NCBI GenBank assembly: GCA_963668535.1 | Contig: OY764867.1 | Span: 2,728,001-2,792,000 of the forward strand | Direction: 5' to 3' | Length of the DNA: 64,000 bases | Origin: F22 sp963668535 | Lineage (GTDB): Bacteria > Bacteroidota > Bacteroidia > Bacteroidales > Bacteroidaceae | Part shown: one piece after another, positions 62,262-64,000 of the stretch | Numbering within the stretch: position 1 is the first letter of the stretch | Layout: each line of letters begins with the position of its first letter | The notes under the pieces: generated by a model | The model's input: only the letters and a program-made list of their open reading frames with translations | The model's database searches: none | Told to the model about the DNA's origin: nothing | Program-made: the position numbers and the translations under genes

Positions 62262-63191
62262 TTATCCTCCAAAGATGATACGATACACCACCCGAATGAA
62301 GACATGCCAATTCTTATCTCTTGCATACGACTCCTTAGCATATATCCGTGCGTTATCCTCTATATGTATATCCCTTCCCAAATACTCGAAAGTTTCATTT
62401 TGGTCCAGCTCCTGATTATGATGCTCATCGGTCAAATAGCTATCTGAATCAATATTGCCCGATCCATCCCAACCCATATTGCGCACCTTCGACACTTTGG
62501 GCATCACTACATATTTATCCTTATAAAAAAGAAGCTCACTGACCACCACATCTTTCATCCTATTATTCCACCGTCTGCCAGAACACGCATAAATCGTTTT
62601 CAAGTGATTCCATCCTCTCCTATATGCCTGGAACAGTTTTCTTGGATTTCTGATTATTCGTCTAAAGTACTTATAATCCCCCCCATCCATAATAGCCTCT
62701 CGTTTCTGCACCCAATATCCATATCCCCATGCAGAAAACTCACTATTTTGTAAGAAGTAATTGTTATTTTCGAACACCAACGGATAGAAATGCCTATATC
62801 CACAGATCATAGCCACCCTATCATCCTGCTCATAACGGGCTAATCCTTTATTGATATATTCCAGAAAATTAGGGGCAAATACATTATCATCTTCCGAAAA
62901 GATCACTCGATCATGCTCTCTTTCAACAATAGCCCTTAAATCCTGACCATTTTTAGGGATCCCATAGTTCTCCGTTCTCTTAATCAGATGCACCTCTTTA
63001 AATCCAGCAATAGAAGGGATATACTCCAATAATTTGCGATAACCAGGCCATTGAGAAGTATTTGTAGGATAATCAAGGGCGACATACAAGACCGTATGTT
63101 CGACCCCCTTATTTTTACGAAGAGAATCAATTAAAGCCACAAAGTGCTCAAACCGACAAAGAGTAGGTATCATTACAGCCGCATATTTCAT
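62262..63191 (-). CDS. GT-A glycosyltransferase family protein
   Basis: The 309-residue protein begins KYAAVMIPTLCRFEHFVALIDSL and has KRTENYGIPKNGQDLRA and VIFSEDDNVFAPNFLEYIN, a DxD-like EDDN metal site as in GT2/GNT-I-like enzymes. The C-terminal part is rich in basic and aromatic residues. It is the first gene of the transferase run. A promoter box TATATTTG lies at 63257-63264. Confidence 0.82.
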   Translation of the reverse strand: MKYAAVMIPTLCRFEHFVALIDSLRKNKGVEHTVLYVALDYPTNTSQWPGYRKLLEYIPSIAGFKEVHLIKRTENYGIPKNGQDLRAIVEREHDRVIFSEDDNVFAPNFLEYINKGLARYEQDDRVAMICGYRHFYPLVFENNNYFLQNSEFSAWGYGYWVQKREAIMDGGDYKYFRRIIRNPRKLFQAYRRGWNHLKTIYACSGRRWNNRMKDVVVSELLFYKDKYVVMPKVSKVRNMGWDGSGNIDSDSYLTDEHHNQELDQNETFEYLGRDIHIEDNARIYAKESYARDKNWHVFIRVVYRIIFGG

Positions 63192-63256
63192 AGTCCTAAA
63201 TGTAGTATAGTTTGTTTATATAGCGTGTACATGCTAATCGGTAACAAGTATACAGG

Positions 63257-63264
63257 CAAATATA
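63257..63264 (-). promoter_or_regulatory. Promoter box of the glycosyltransferase run
   Basis: TATATTTG on the minus strand, 66 bases before the first start codon of the run. Confidence 0.45.
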
Positions 63265-63381
63265 AACAATTAATTATTATAAACAAAAAAATACATACAA
63301 TTATCCATAAGCACCCTCTTTATCTGCTCATTTTCTTCTGATACAGAAGATGTAAACCCAACAAATAAAATATACCTAAAA

Positions 63382-63411
63382 TTTGTTGTTTGTTTTTTTT
63401 TATTATCTTTG
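63382..63411 (+). promoter_or_regulatory. Promoter of the ATP-grasp gene
   Basis: TTTG (63382-63385), an 18-base T-rich spacer and TATCTTTG (63404-63411) fit the Bacteroidetes consensus, 29 bases before the ATG. Confidence 0.6.
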
Positions 63412-63440
63412 CAATAAAGTTACACTCTAATGCACGTCTT

Positions 63441-64000
63441 ATGAAAAACAGATCCATCGTATTGCTAGGAGCCTCCAAGCCCCATGAAAAGCTATACACA
63501 AAAGCCCACGAATTAGGGCTAACGACCCACTGCATAGCCTGGTCCCAAGGTGCCTATTGCAAAGATCTTGCGGACTACTACTGCGATATATCCATTCAAG
63601 ATAAAAAAGAAGTACTCAACTATTGTCAAACCCACCAAGTGGATGCTATATTAAGCAACGCCCTTGAGATGGCCATGCCTACTGTAGCCTATGTCAACGA
63701 CCATTTGCATCTACCAGGAGTATCTGGCAGTTTAGTTGCCACATGCGTCAACAAACACCTTACCCACCAAGTTGTAGCCAGCACCCACACATGTAGGCGT
63801 CCCGCCTATTGGCACCTCGGTTCACACGATCAAGTGCCATCCCTCCCACTCCCTGTCATCGTCAAGCCAGTCGATGCCAGCAGAAGCATAGGCATACAAG
63901 TAGTGCATGACAGCGCTACCCTATCCGACGCTATCGCTTCAGCCAGAGCCGCTTCCACCTCAGGAGACATCATCATAGAAGAGTATTTAGAAGGATGGCA
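63441..64000 (+). CDS. ATP-grasp domain protein (5' part, cut by the window end)
   Basis: The first 186 residues are visible. They begin MKNRSIVLLGASKPHEKLY (Rossmann-like pre-ATP-grasp strand), then LSNALEMAMPTVAYVNDHL, LPGVSGSLVATCVNKHLTHQ and the ATP-binding lid LPVIVKPVDASRSIGIQVV with IIIEEYLEGW. The family is carbamoyl-phosphate-synthase-like ATP-grasp ligases, which couple a carboxylate to an amine or sugar. Divergent from the glycan cluster and possibly part of it. Codon usage and GC are higher here than in the neighbours. The rest lies outside the window. Confidence 0.85.
   Translation, partial: MKNRSIVLLGASKPHEKLYTKAHELGLTTHCIAWSQGAYCKDLADYYCDISIQDKKEVLNYCQTHQVDAILSNALEMAMPTVAYVNDHLHLPGVSGSLVATCVNKHLTHQVVASTHTCRRPAYWHLGSHDQVPSLPLPVIVKPVDASRSIGIQVVHDSATLSDAIASARAASTSGDIIIEEYLEGW

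Overview
The window looks like a chromosomal segment of an anaerobic Bacteroidales bacterium; the genus cannot be fixed from sequence alone. The evidence is: promoters of the Bacteroidetes TAnnTTTG type (seen upstream of more than fifteen genes), lipobox lipoproteins, a TonB receptor with an N-terminal carboxypeptidase-like domain, a BACON/beta-propeller lipoprotein, and the neighbourhoods lon-tgt-lptG and purM-prfA-pyrF. No rRNA, tRNA, CRISPR array, transposase or phage gene was recognised.

Layout. (1) 1-3.76 kb: an accessory locus on the minus strand. It holds a WYL-domain regulator, a protein that joins an N6-adenine DNA methylase, a type I specificity-type target-recognition domain and a histidine-kinase ATPase domain, and the stump of a response regulator. 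This is the strongest candidate for an undescribed system. (2) 3.9-8.6 kb: a small glycan cluster (GT2, pyruvyl transferase, QueC-like ATP-pyrophosphatase, flippase). (3) 8.8-10.3 kb: small membrane, YciI and lipoprotein genes. (4) 10.3-14.4 kb: an AT-rich regulatory region and three membrane signalling genes (a TPR lipoprotein with a cytoplasmic HTH, a paralogous short TM-HTH protein, and a membrane ATPase without a clear His box), with two near-duplicate promoters. (5) 14.4-16.1 kb: SatD-like regulator plus DUF3307 protein behind an array of TATCGC dyads. (6) 16.1-19.1 kb: DUF134 regulator, NifX-like protein and two MinD/ferredoxin ATPases, one fused to a DUF5320-like tail. (7) 19.2-24.4 kb: cupin, GNAT, a His/Cys-containing membrane protein, TonB receptor and a secreted hydrolase.

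(8) 24.4-44.6 kb: mostly housekeeping genes: trmD, ligA, dapA, pyrF, prfA, purM, pyrD-pyrK, an XRE regulator, amn, trmN6, lon (with a long extra N-terminus), tgt and lptG. (9) 44.9-52.7 kb: phosphoglucomutase, a WcaJ-type priming transferase, a secreted pullulanase-like enzyme, and a BtuG-like surface lipoprotein controlled by a cobalamin riboswitch. (10) 53.1-63.2 kb: a minus-strand surface-polysaccharide cluster (aminotransferase, WecA-type and WecG-type transferases, three GT4, two GT2/GT-A enzymes and a Wzy/ligase-like protein), followed by a divergent ATP-grasp gene cut by the window end.

The glycan genes in (2), (9) and (10) together could prime, build, modify, flip and polymerise an undecaprenyl-linked surface polysaccharide. 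The pyrimidine and purine genes sit close together but in separate transcription units.
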